From contig NZ_JAAMRF010000008.1 in the NCBI RefSeq assembly GCF_013522725.1, forward strand, positions 248,001 through 312,000: a DNA stretch of 64,000 nucleotides, read 5' to 3'. Position numbers and translations under genes: made by a program. Of the stretch, positions 19,201-26,073 are shown piece by piece (the stretch's first letter is position 1; the number at the start of each line of letters is the position of its first letter). The stretch comes from Stutzerimonas azotifigens (lineage in GTDB: Bacteria > Pseudomonadota > Gammaproteobacteria > Pseudomonadales > Pseudomonadaceae). The notes beneath the pieces were generated by a model. It saw nothing but the letters and a program-made list of their open reading frames with translations. It had not been told where the DNA came from and did no database searches.

Positions 19201-19760
19201 CCACGGCGCACCTCCAGCGAGTACTGGAGACCGATCTGGATAGCAAGGGCCTCACACTCGCTGCGCTGCAATCGGCCAGACGCCTGCCCGAGCTGGGCTT
19301 TACCTTCCCGGTCCGGGAACTCGACGTGGTACGGCTGCGCGCCTTGCTGACCGATCCGGCCAACGGCCTGGCCGCACCCCTGCGCGAAGCGGCGGCGCGG
19401 CTGGAGTTCGACAGTCTCAAGGGATTCCTCAAAGGCTTCATCGACCTGACGTTCGAGCATGACGGCCGCTGGTACATTGCCGATTACAAATCCAACTGGC
19501 TCGGACCGGACGCCGGCTACTACGGGGGCGAGCGGCTGCTGCAAGCCTTGGCGGGCGAGCATTACTACCTGCAGTACCTGATCTATCTGGTGGCGCTGCG
19601 CCGCTTCCTGCGCCAGCGGCTGGTCGATTTCCGCGACGAGCAGCTTGGCGGGGCCTTCTACCTGTTCCTGCGTGGCATGCCCGAGGCCGGCGTCTACTTC
19701 GCCCGCCCGGATGATGCGCTGCTCAATGCGCTGGATCGACTGTTCGAGGAGGGGCGGTGA
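16215..19760 (+). CDS. recB: Exodeoxyribonuclease V subunit beta (RecB)
   Basis: A 1181-residue RecB: a 3'-5' SF1A helicase plus the nuclease of RecBCD. It has Walker A EASAGTGKTW (about 17-26), Walker B LIDEFQDTDP, motif III GDPKQAIYAFRGAD, motif IV NYRST, motif V TIHTSKGLEYPLVF and motif VI YVALTRARDRL. The C-terminal nuclease domain has the metal-binding DYKSNWLG motif. The ATG overlaps the recC stop (ATGA), so recC and recB are co-translated. The frame is open upstream to 16026 but that part is recC coding sequence in another frame. Confidence 0.97.
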   Translation: MKLDLLDSPFDGRSLIEASAGTGKTWTLTALYARLLLERQLSVGQILVVTYTTAATAELRERIRARLADLLAVYEGAPSGDDFLNRLHARYPDEASRRRLLLAVHGFDEAAIFTIHGFCQRALQDAAFEAGGDFDSELTADDREVIDALLVDAWRSELADADPAWARFLAKSRITPLWLRQRLRSHLGKPYLRVEPQGAPVAADLRPVEAAWQRAAALWQETGVAWVGELSSHGGLSQSTHKRIKFEPWGSELDAYFADPAVMFDLPEGAAKFGVRALSKACKKGFDAPVCELAHALDELADRVAEALPAGKQRLIALQVALLERLNRELPERKAAQRLLAFDDLLNRLDQALQGPVGEDLAASLRATYPLALIDEFQDTDPIQYAIFNRIYAKGSEASLCFVGDPKQAIYAFRGADLATYITARDQADRPYNLPTNYRSTPALIAALNQLFTHPQPFAQNDLQYPPVGAAEKPRASLRLVEEGEAAPLSLVWLGDDPLGKGEASQLAASDTARRIALQLAGAAEGRAGFDEDGQFTPLKGGDIAVLVANHRQAGMIADELAARGVPSVRRGRDSVWRSEEAAELAAVLAAYAEPGREGLLRYALATRLLGRTAADLARCQDDQQQWDAEREAAERYHQLWQQQGFMRVFRAWLDDQAVAERLLARVDGERRLTNLLHLGELLQAESLLRPGLEPLLAWFNAQRSSEGAGEEALLRLESDAERVQIVTIHTSKGLEYPLVFCPFLWDGKLLGKNRDSARCHDANGQPLLDLGSDALEDNLERARQEVFAEQLRLAYVALTRARDRLWLHWGPVNLCKPKKDGSLAEEGLHSSALAWLLHGRELEGAKPLTELGNHLADLNGGSLRLAIERLVQQSDGHMACLALEQREASAQGPGRAAPPEQLSQLNRSLHSAWRIGSFSGLAAGMHMEAPDRDALAIPDAGEPGSGFFAFPRGARAGTCLHAILEDWARGKGDLDELVEPSLQAYGLPLEWKDIATAHLQRVLETDLDSKGLTLAALQSARRLPELGFTFPVRELDVVRLRALLTDPANGLAAPLREAAARLEFDSLKGFLKGFIDLTFEHDGRWYIADYKSNWLGPDAGYYGGERLLQALAGEHYYLQYLIYLVALRRFLRQRLVDFRDEQLGGAFYLFLRGMPEAGVYFARPDDALLNALDRLFEEGR

Positions 19761-19771
19761 TGCGCTCTATC

Positions 19772-19934
19772 CGCGGTCAAGACCGCTCCCACGGCAAGCG
19801 GTGCTGCGGCCAAGCAGGGTCGGCAGCGGCCCACCTCTGTGGCTGTTCGGGGAGGACGGTGATGCGGTGCAGTTGTGTTCGGGATCGATCCCTCGGGACG
19901 CGGTCGTGCCGTTGTGGGAGCGGTCTTGACCGCG
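19772..19934. repeat. REP pair (REPIN-like) between recB and recD
   Basis: Two copies of a 21-bp REP unit in inverted orientation, 19772-19792 and 19914-19934. Each contains the perfect palindrome GCGGTC-AA-GACCGC followed by TCCCAC. The arms are exact reverse complements, enclosing 121 bases with no gene. This is the layout of Pseudomonas REP doublets. A third, single unit occurs at 59840. The pair fills the 220-base recB-recD gap and could fold into a large transcript hairpin between the subunit genes. Confidence 0.85.
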
Positions 19935-19980
19935 AATCGGCCTTGCGGACACGCCTGGCCTTTGCCTTCAGGAGCGCCCG

Positions 19981-21825
19981 ATGACTTTCGCCGACTTGCC
20001 TTTCGGTCCGCTGGAGCGCGCCTTTCTCGCCAGCCTGCAACGCCTCGAGCCAGAGGCGCCTGAGACGGTGCTGCTCGCCGCCGCGCTCTGCTGCGAAGCC
20101 CTGTCCTCGGGCGATGTCTGCCTGCCGCTCACACGCCTGGCCGGCAAACGTCCCTGGCCCGAGGTCGATTTCAGCCTGCCGCCGCTCGCGGCCTGGCGAA
20201 CGCAGCTCGAGGCCTCGCCCCTGGTTGGGGCGCCGGGTGACTATGCACCGCTGACCCTGGTCGGGGACCGCCTTTACCTCGCCCGTTACCAGGCCTACGA
20301 ACAGCATCTGGCCGAGCAGTTGCTCGCCCGCGCGGCCGATGCTCCGCAGGTAGACGAGCAACTGCTCAGCGATAGCCTGGCGCGGCTGTTCGCCTTCAAT
20401 CAGCAGAGCCCCGACTGGCAGCGCCTGGCCGCGGCGCAGGCGGTGCGTCGGCGGCTGGCGGTGATTTCCGGCGGCCCCGGGACCGGTAAGACCACCACCG
20501 TGGTACGGCTACTGGCGGCACTGCTGGAGCAGCCCGGCGGCGAGCGGCTGGCCATTGGTCTCGCGGCACCCACCGGCAAGGCCGCAGCGCGCATGGCCGA
20601 GGCGATCCGCAATGCCAAGGCCGATCTGCCGGTCAGCGATGCGGTAAAGGATGCTCTGCCCGACGAGGCGCGCACTCTGCACCGCCTGCTCGGCAGTCGC
20701 GGCGACAGTCCGAAGGTGCGTCACGACGCGGCCAACCCGCTGGCGCTGGACGTGCTGGTGGTGGACGAGGCGTCGATGGTCGACCTGGCGCTGATGGCCA
20801 AGCTGGTCGCCGCGCTGCCGCCCAAGGCGCGGCTGATCCTGCTGGGCGACAAGGACCAGCTGGCGGCGGTGGAAGCCGGCGCGGTATTCGCCGAACTCTG
20901 TGAAGGTCGCGGCTTCGATGCCCCGGCGGCGAGTGATCTGGAGCGCATCACCGGTCAGCCCGTACCCGCGGAGACACCGCGTTCGCGGCTCGGCGATGCG
21001 GTGGTATTGCTGACCCACAGCCATCGTTTCGCCGGTGACAGCGGCATCGGTGAGCTGGCGCGGCGGATCAATGGCGGCGATCCCAAGGGCACCGCCTCGC
21101 TGCTGCAGGAAGGCCGGGCCGATCTGGCGTGGAACGCGACACCCAGCCCCGGCGCGCTGATCGAGCGGTTGGAGCAGGGCTACGCCGCCTATCTGCACGC
21201 TGCAAGACAAGCAGACCCGCAAGCGGCCTTCGAGGCCTTCAACGGTTTCCGCGCACTGACCGCTCAACGCGAGGGCGCCTTTGGCGTGACCGGCATCAAC
21301 GAGGCGCTGGAAGCACGCTTCAAGCGACGCCTGGGCGTGCCGGCACGCGAGCGCTGGTACTCCGGGCGAGCGGTGATGATTCGGCAGAACGATTACGCGC
21401 TGGGCCTGTTCAACGGCGATATTGGCCTGTGCCTGAAAACCGAGCACGGCCTGCGGGTGTTCTTCGAGGGCGATGAGGGCTATCGCGGCTTCGCCCCGGC
21501 GCGACTGCCGAGCCACGACAGCGCCTTTGCCATGACCGTGCACAAGAGCCAGGGCTCGGAGTTCGCCGAAGTCCTGCTGGCGCTGCCGGAACAGCCCAGT
21601 CCGCTGCTGACGCGTTCGCTGTTCTATACCGGCATCACCCGGGCCAAGCGAAAGGTCGAGCTCTGGGCACTGCCGGCGCGCCTTGCCGAAGCGGTGGCCA
21701 CCCGCGCCGAGCGTGCTGCGGGGCTAGCCGAACGATTGGCCCTGGACGAGCTACCTGTCGCGCGCGCGACACCGGAACGTGCTGGCGGGCCGCCACAACC
21801 GGCGGATCAGCTGAGTCTGTTCTGA
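19981..21825 (+). CDS. recD: Exodeoxyribonuclease V subunit alpha (RecD)
   Basis: A 614-residue RecD, the 5'-3' SF1B helicase of RecBCD. It has an N-terminal RecB-contact region (1-140), Walker A GGPGTGKT (164-171), Walker B VVDEASMVD, motif III LGDKDQLAAVEAG, and motifs V/VI TVHKSQGSEF and FYTGITRAKRKVEL. AGGAG precedes the ATG. Unlike the recC-recB junction it is 220 bases from recB, with a REP pair between, so it may be transcribed or stabilised separately from recCB. Confidence 0.96.
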   Translation: MTFADLPFGPLERAFLASLQRLEPEAPETVLLAAALCCEALSSGDVCLPLTRLAGKRPWPEVDFSLPPLAAWRTQLEASPLVGAPGDYAPLTLVGDRLYLARYQAYEQHLAEQLLARAADAPQVDEQLLSDSLARLFAFNQQSPDWQRLAAAQAVRRRLAVISGGPGTGKTTTVVRLLAALLEQPGGERLAIGLAAPTGKAAARMAEAIRNAKADLPVSDAVKDALPDEARTLHRLLGSRGDSPKVRHDAANPLALDVLVVDEASMVDLALMAKLVAALPPKARLILLGDKDQLAAVEAGAVFAELCEGRGFDAPAASDLERITGQPVPAETPRSRLGDAVVLLTHSHRFAGDSGIGELARRINGGDPKGTASLLQEGRADLAWNATPSPGALIERLEQGYAAYLHAARQADPQAAFEAFNGFRALTAQREGAFGVTGINEALEARFKRRLGVPARERWYSGRAVMIRQNDYALGLFNGDIGLCLKTEHGLRVFFEGDEGYRGFAPARLPSHDSAFAMTVHKSQGSEFAEVLLALPEQPSPLLTRSLFYTGITRAKRKVELWALPARLAEAVATRAERAAGLAERLALDELPVARATPERAGGPPQPADQLSLF

Positions 21826-22033
21826 TCGGCGAAGCCAAGCTCGCGCTCTTCGTGAAGTTTTGCGCCCAGTAATCGCCAGCTGCTGTTCGGATTCTTGCCT
21901 GATCGCGCTGAAGGCCGCTCGCACGCCTTACGAGTCGAGCTTCGCCGGCAACAGCCGGCCCCTGCCGGGTTGTGGCGCTTGGGTGCCATGTCTGCTGCTC
22001 CCTGTTGCGCGCCGCGGTTGTCGCGATCTCGAT
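21826..22033. other. Intergenic region between recD and AEC transporter gene
   Basis: 208 bases between convergent genes. Short GC-rich inverted repeats are present (for example GCCGGC...GCCGGC around 21950) but no terminator with a T-run and no small reading frame I would defend. Confidence 0.4.
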
Positions 22034-22954
22034 TCAGCCGTTCAGCAGCATGAGCACCAGCGGCAAGCTCGCGGCGGCGAGCAGGGTCTGCAGGGTGATG
22101 ATGCCCGCCATCAGGTGGCTATCACCGCCGAGCTGGCGGGTCAGCACGTAGGCGGTGGGCGCGGTGGGCAGGGCGAAGAACAGCACCAGAATGGTGGTTT
22201 CCATCGGGGGAAGCGTGGTCAGCTGTGCCACACCGTAGGCGAGCAGCGGCATCGCGAGCAGGCGCACGGCGCAGTTCCAGCCGAGCGAAGGGACTTCACC
22301 GGTGAGTTCCTGTGGTTTGAGCGCCGCGCCCACGCATAGCAGACCCAGCGGCAGGCTGGCGGTGGCCAGCAAGCTGAGCAGGCGATCGGTGCCGCCCACT
22401 AGCCCGAATCCGGCGAGGTTGAACAGCGCGCCGGCCAGGCAGGCGAGGATCAGCGGGTTCTTGATGATCGGCAGCAACAACTGGCGCGCCGTGATGCCGC
22501 GCTCGGCGGTCAGGGCCCAGACCGACATGACGTTCACCGTCGGGACCATCAGCGCCAGCATCAGGGCGGCCAGTGCCAGCCCCTTCTGGCCAAACACGCT
22601 GCCCACGGCGGCCAGGCCCAGATAGGTGTTGAAGCGAAGAACGCCCTGCACGATGGCGCCGAAGCGCGCCGCGCTCCAGCCACGCCACCGTTTGGCCAGG
22701 AGCAGGCCCAGCCAGGCCAGACCAAGGCCGAGCATCACCGCTACCGCCAGGCCCGGTAGCGATGGGTTGTCCAGCGGGGCGGTGGCCAGGCTGCTGAACA
22801 GCAGCGCCGGGAACAAGACGTAGTAGTTGAGCCGTTCAGCGCCCGGCCAGAAGGCCTCATTAGGGAAATTGCGCAGGCGCAGAACGTAGCCACCGACGAT
22901 CAAGGCGAACAGCGGCCAGAGCGCGTAGAGAAGAGTACTCACGGATACATCCAT
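22034..22954 (-). CDS. AEC-family transporter (auxin efflux carrier superfamily)
   Basis: A 306-residue membrane protein with ten predicted helices in a 5+5 arrangement, the AEC family (Mem_trans). The family includes malonate and malate carriers as well as plant PIN proteins. The C-terminal half shows the conserved FFALPTAPTAYVLTRQLGGDSHLMAGIITLQTL stretch (known in MleP/YfdV-type members). The substrate cannot be read from the sequence. It is a single gene between convergent recD and the divergent cyclase gene, with no obvious operon partner. Confidence 0.85.
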   Translation of the reverse strand: MDVSVSTLLYALWPLFALIVGGYVLRLRNFPNEAFWPGAERLNYYVLFPALLFSSLATAPLDNPSLPGLAVAVMLGLGLAWLGLLLAKRWRGWSAARFGAIVQGVLRFNTYLGLAAVGSVFGQKGLALAALMLALMVPTVNVMSVWALTAERGITARQLLLPIIKNPLILACLAGALFNLAGFGLVGGTDRLLSLLATASLPLGLLCVGAALKPQELTGEVPSLGWNCAVRLLAMPLLAYGVAQLTTLPPMETTILVLFFALPTAPTAYVLTRQLGGDSHLMAGIITLQTLLAAASLPLVLMLLNG

Positions 22955-23110
22955 ATATGAAGGTCAACAAATCTTGCTGGCTAGCGGGACGGCTGGCAAG
23001 CAACGCGTTCCAAGAGGCGAGCAGCTCCGCTGTTCGCCTTTCGGACAGCCGGCGCTGCTACGTGGCAGGGGCGTGGCGATACTGTTTCTCGTCAGGTAGC
23101 GAGTCCCGCG

Positions 23111-24310
23111 ATGGATGCCCAGGAAAGTCAGTCGACTGCCGAGTTTCTCGATACGCCTTATGGGCAGCAGTTACATGCCGGGTTTCGCCGGCTGTTGTTC
23201 ACCAAAACGCTCGAGCACGAGTTCCGCCAGTATCTGCAGCGCCAGGCCTTGGCCTCGCAACGCCTGGGAGCGTTGCTGTTGTTGCTGGTGGTCAGCCTTT
23301 ATCTGTATTCCGAAATCAGCTTTCTGGTCATGGACGACGACTGGATGGCCGAGCTCGTGATGCTGCGCGCCTGCCAGGCGCTGGTCGGATTGACGGTACT
23401 GGGGATGACGTTCAGCGGGAGGCATGCGCGAACCCAGGCCCACTGGTTTTACCCGCTGGCCTTGTTGCTGGTGGGGGCGATCGCGGCGCGCATCGACATC
23501 CATTACGCGGCGGTCGAACAGACGCTGTCGTTTCAGTACGGTGCGGGTCTGTTGATCGTCTGCTCGTTCTTCTTTCTTGGCATCACCTTCTGGCGGTCAT
23601 TGGTGAGTGCCTCGCTGATCGTGATAGTCGATCTGGTCATGGCGTTGAGCATCCTCCAGCCGGGGCAGATGCCGGAGCACTGGATCGCCGTCAGCTATTA
23701 CGTGCTGTTGCTGGTGATTGGTGCGACCAGTCGCTACGGGCACGAATATTCGCAGCGCGAGCAGTTCCTGGTGCGCAAGCTGCTCGGCTGGGTAGCCGAG
23801 CATGATGCGCTCACTGGCCTTGCAAACCGGCGCAGCTACGACAGCTCGCTGCGGCGCCTGGCTGCGTTGGCGCACCGCGAACGTCGGGCTTTGACCCTGA
23901 TGCTGCTCGACCTGGACAATTTCAAGGCCTACAACGATCTGCTCGGGCATCCGGCCGGCGATGAGCTGCTCCGGCGCTTTGCCTGCTTACTGGCGGGGTT
24001 CGCGCGGCGTCCGCTGGACTTCGCCGCGCGGGTGGGAGGCGAGGAGTTCTCGGTGCTGTTATACGACTGCGATGGCGAGGCGGCTGCACGGCTGGCCGGC
24101 CAGATTCGTCAGGCGCTCAACGACAGCGGCCTGCAGCACCCGGCGGAGGCCGAGGGCACACCGATCACGGTGAGCATCGGCATTGCGGTGCTCGCGCCAG
24201 GGCAGTCGGAGGGAGCACTCTACAAGTGCGCCGATACGGCGCTGTACCAGGCCAAGCAGGCCGGCAAAGATCGCTTCGTCCTGCATGACGCGGTGTCAGC
24301 AGAGCGCTAA
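23111..24310 (+). CDS. Membrane diguanylate cyclase (GGDEF)
   Basis: A 399-residue protein with five to six membrane helices in residues 52-210 and a C-terminal GGDEF domain (about 230-393). The active-site loop reads GGEEF (309-313), competent for c-di-GMP synthesis. The inhibitory RxxD site is present (RPLD, 300-303), so product inhibition is expected. The substrate motif HDALTGLANRR starts the domain. The membrane part does not match a named sensor domain I recognise (MASE-like is possible). A single-gene unit, it ends 10 bases before the convergent thioesterase gene. Confidence 0.88.
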   Translation: MDAQESQSTAEFLDTPYGQQLHAGFRRLLFTKTLEHEFRQYLQRQALASQRLGALLLLLVVSLYLYSEISFLVMDDDWMAELVMLRACQALVGLTVLGMTFSGRHARTQAHWFYPLALLLVGAIAARIDIHYAAVEQTLSFQYGAGLLIVCSFFFLGITFWRSLVSASLIVIVDLVMALSILQPGQMPEHWIAVSYYVLLLVIGATSRYGHEYSQREQFLVRKLLGWVAEHDALTGLANRRSYDSSLRRLAALAHRERRALTLMLLDLDNFKAYNDLLGHPAGDELLRRFACLLAGFARRPLDFAARVGGEEFSVLLYDCDGEAAARLAGQIRQALNDSGLQHPAEAEGTPITVSIGIAVLAPGQSEGALYKCADTALYQAKQAGKDRFVLHDAVSAER

Positions 24311-24320
24311 CGTGGCCTTT

Positions 24321-24722
24321 TCAGCGGCGTGGTGGCAGCGGACGGGTGCGGCCGCTGCCGTCGATGGCGACAAAGACGAATACCGCTTCGGTGACCTTGC
24401 GCCACTCGCTGGAAAGCGGGTCGTCGCTCCAGACTTCGACGAGCATGCGGATCGAGCTGCGGCCAACCTCGAGTGTCTGGGTATAGAAGGACAGCTGGGC
24501 GCCGACCGCCACCGGCACCATGAACGCCATCCGGTCGATGGACACGGTCGCCACACGGCCAGCGGCCACACGACTGGCCATGGCGGTACCGGCCAGGTCC
24601 ATCTGCGAGACCAGCCATCCGCCGTAGATATCGCCGAAGCCGTTGGTTTCCCTTGGCAGAGCGGTGATCTGCAGGGCGAGGTCGCCCTGGGGGATCGGAT
24701 CTTCCTGTTCGTATTCGTTCAT
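24321..24722 (-). CDS. YciA-like acyl-CoA thioesterase
   Basis: A 133-residue single hotdog-fold protein of the YciA/acyl-CoA thioester hydrolase family, which hydrolyses acyl-CoAs in the cytoplasm. Features are the TNGFGDIYGGWLVSQMDLAGTAMAS motif (catalytic Asp region on the central helix), TVSIDRMAFMVPVAVG and AVFVFVAID. Family length is about 130. It is divergent from pstS with 219 bases between them. Substrate range is not predictable. Confidence 0.88.
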   Translation of the reverse strand: MNEYEQEDPIPQGDLALQITALPRETNGFGDIYGGWLVSQMDLAGTAMASRVAAGRVATVSIDRMAFMVPVAVGAQLSFYTQTLEVGRSSIRMLVEVWSDDPLSSEWRKVTEAVFVFVAIDGSGRTRPLPPRR

Positions 24723-24852
24723 CGTTCGACTCGCGGCGCGATTGTGTTTCTGGCGCGAAGGCCGCAGGAATGCGGGCAGGCGAGTATAGCGGCTGCATCG
24801 CGAATGGTGCGACCGCTCGGAAAAAGTTCACAACCGCCGTTGCGTCACCTAA

Positions 24853-24870
24853 TTGTCATATTCGGTTCAT
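24853..24870 (+). promoter_or_regulatory. Pho box upstream of pstS
   Basis: TTGTCAT (24853-24859) and GGTTCAT (24864-24870) are two PhoB half-sites with the diagnostic 11-bp period and an AT-rich spacer (ATTC). They lie 71 bases before the pstS start, as expected for PhoB activation in place of a -35 element. The second half-site is degenerate. Confidence 0.75.
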
Positions 24871-24941
24871 AGAGTGTTCACACGGCCTGCTGATACTGGC
24901 CCCCGTTGCAAACACTGACACACCCCTGCTAGGAGCATGGA

Positions 24942-25910
24942 ATGAAACTGAATCGTTTGATGGCGGCCCTGACTTTCGTAGCCGCTGGTGTGGGCGCTGC
25001 CAGCGCAGTCGCTGCGGTCGACCCGGCCCTGCCAAGCTATGAAAAGACCTCCGGTGTTTCCGGCAACCTGTCCAGTGTCGGTTCGGATTCCCTTGCCAAC
25101 CTGATGACGCTGTGGGCAGAAGAGTTCAAGCGCAGCTACCCGAACGTCAATATCCAGATCCAAGCTGCAGGCTCCTCCACTGCACCGCCGGCGCTCACCG
25201 AAGGCACCGCAAACATGGGCCCGATGAGCCGTCCCATGAAGGACAACGAACTGCAGGCCTTCGAAGAGAAGTACGGCTACAAGCCAACCGCCGTGCCGGT
25301 CGCCATCGACGCCCTGGCTGTGTTCGTCCACAAGGACAACCCGATCAAGAGCCTGGATATCGCTCAGGTCGACGCCATCTTCTCCAGCACCCGCCTGTGC
25401 GGTGGCGAGAAGGACATCAAAACCTGGGGCGACCTAGGTCTGACCGGTGAGTGGGCTACCAAGCCGATCCAGCTGTTCGGCCGCAATTCGGTATCCGGTA
25501 CCTACGGTTATTTCAAGGAAGAAGCGCTGTGCAAGGGTGACTTCAAATCCAACGTGAACGAGCAGCCGGGTTCGGCTTCGGTGGTGCAGTCCATCTCCAG
25601 CACCCTGAACGCCATCGGTTACTCGGGTATCGGCTACAAGACCTCCAGCGTTCGTGCCGTGCCGCTGTCGAAGAAAGGCGGCGAGGCCTTCGAAGCCAAC
25701 GAAGATAACGCTCTGGCCGGTAAATTCCCGCTGGCGCGCTTCTTCTATGTCTACGTGAACAAGGCGCCGAACAAGCCACTGTCGCCGATCGATGCCGAGT
25801 TCATCAAGCTGGTGCTCTCCAAGCAGGGTCAGGACGTCGTGGTCAAGGACGGCTACATCCCGCTGCCGAAGAAAGTGGTCGACAAGGCCATGCAGGACCT
25901 GGGGCTCTAA
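24942..25910 (+). CDS. pstS: Phosphate-binding periplasmic protein PstS
   Basis: A 322-residue periplasmic phosphate receptor of the PstSCAB ABC importer. It has a signal peptide cut near VAAVDPA (about residue 24). Phosphate-ligand loops are visible: [34 protein letters not shown] (the SSTAP loop) and [22 protein letters not shown]. This is the Pseudomonas-type PstS, closely related to alkaline-phosphatase-like PstS proteins. The gene is monocistronic: a strong terminator follows and pstC has its own Pho box. A TAGGAG ribosome site precedes the ATG. Confidence 0.95.
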   Translation: MKLNRLMAALTFVAAGVGAASAVAAVDPALPSYEKTSGVSGNLSSVGSDSLANLMTLWAEEFKRSYPNVNIQIQAAGSSTAPPALTEGTANMGPMSRPMKDNELQAFEEKYGYKPTAVPVAIDALAVFVHKDNPIKSLDIAQVDAIFSSTRLCGGEKDIKTWGDLGLTGEWATKPIQLFGRNSVSGTYGYFKEEALCKGDFKSNVNEQPGSASVVQSISSTLNAIGYSGIGYKTSSVRAVPLSKKGGEAFEANEDNALAGKFPLARFFYVYVNKAPNKPLSPIDAEFIKLVLSKQGQDVVVKDGYIPLPKKVVDKAMQDLGL

Positions 25911-25951
25911 CACGCCAGGCGCCCGGCCTGCAGGTTTCATGCAGGTCTGAC

Positions 25952-25989
25952 GCGAAGCCCGCCACGCATTACGCGCTGGCGGGCTTCGC
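25952..25989 (+). terminator. Strong terminator after pstS
   Basis: GCGAAGCCCGCCA (25952-25964) pairs perfectly with TGGCGGGCTTCGC (25977-25989), a 13-bp stem with a 12-base loop, 41 bases after pstS. It separates pstS from pstCAB-phoU. The T-run is absent but stem stability is high. Confidence 0.75.
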
Positions 25990-26001
25990 TGCGTCATCAG
26001 G

Positions 26002-26019
26002 CTGTAATTATTCTGTCAC
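26002..26019 (+). promoter_or_regulatory. Pho box upstream of pstC
   Basis: CTGTAAT (26002-26008) and CTGTCAC (26013-26019) with TATT between them are a near-consensus PhoB site (11-bp period). It lies 12 bases after the pstS terminator and 54 bases before pstC, giving the permease operon its own phosphate-starvation promoter. Confidence 0.88.
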
Positions 26020-26073
26020 ACGGCGTTATTAAATTAGGCGTCCCGACGGACCTTCGGTCCAGGAACCCTTGGC

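Noticed and set aside
19835-19980. Small protein-coding genes in the recB-recD gap
   Set aside because: Open frames there pass through the REP units, have no ribosome sites of note and give Arg/Cys/Ser-rich products.
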